DNA from: an uncultured Clostridia bacterium
GTDB lineage: Bacteria; Bacillota; Clostridia; Oscillospirales; Oscillospiraceae
Length of the DNA: 5,577 nucleotides
Assembly (NCBI GenBank): GCA_937893605.1
Contig: CALBGG010000005.1
Coordinates: 1-5,577, forward strand
Reading direction: 5' to 3'
Position numbers and translations under genes: made by a program. Shown here one piece after another: positions 5,561-5,577 of this stretch. The notes under the pieces are model-generated. The model was given only the letters and a program-made list of their open reading frames with translations, searched no databases and had not been told where the DNA came from. How positions within the stretch are numbered: position 1 is the first letter of the stretch; each line of letters opens with the position of its first letter.

Positions 5561-5577
5561 AGCGAAAATCAGGTGCT

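Overview
The window holds one very large gene and its control regions. The gene runs on the minus strand from an ATG at 5287 to a stop at 71-73 and encodes a 1738-residue exported cell-surface protein. The three C-terminal SLH domains with the CTRAQ signature, the CxxC-rich repeats just before them, the GLUG-type beta-helix repeats and a G+C-rich coding sequence beside an A/T-tract-rich intergenic region together suggest an anaerobic gut-type Clostridia (Oscillospirales-like) bacterium. This placement is inferred from protein style, not from a marker gene.

The protein reads, N to C: a Sec signal peptide (residues 1-30); an FMN_bind domain with a complete covalent flavinylation motif (about 37-123, predicted acceptor Thr109); two large GLUG-type beta-helix blocks (about 132-530 and 541-911); a second, degenerate FMN_bind-like segment without the acceptor motif (about 938-1006); a third beta-helix block (about 1008-1386); cysteine/histidine-rich repeats (about 1396-1566); and three SLH domains (about 1569-1738). 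The simplest reading is a wall-anchored repeat rod carrying a covalently bound flavin at the end far from the wall anchor. That would fit an extracytosolic redox or electron-transfer role, but the partner and substrate are not visible here.

Right of the gene, 5288-5577 is non-coding. It contains a Shine-Dalgarno sequence, a good sigma-A-type promoter for the gene (-10 at 5491-5496, -35 at 5514-5519), and three copies of a 16-bp palindrome, GTTAGC-N4-GCTAAC, between promoter and start codon. These look like operators for one dimeric regulator. A lone TTGACA on the plus strand near the right edge hints at a divergent gene beyond the window. Left of the gene, a strong intrinsic terminator at 22-58 closes the transcript, so the gene is probably monocistronic.

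The long plus-strand open frames opposite the gene are codon-composition shadows. No RNA genes, mobile elements or CRISPR arrays were seen.
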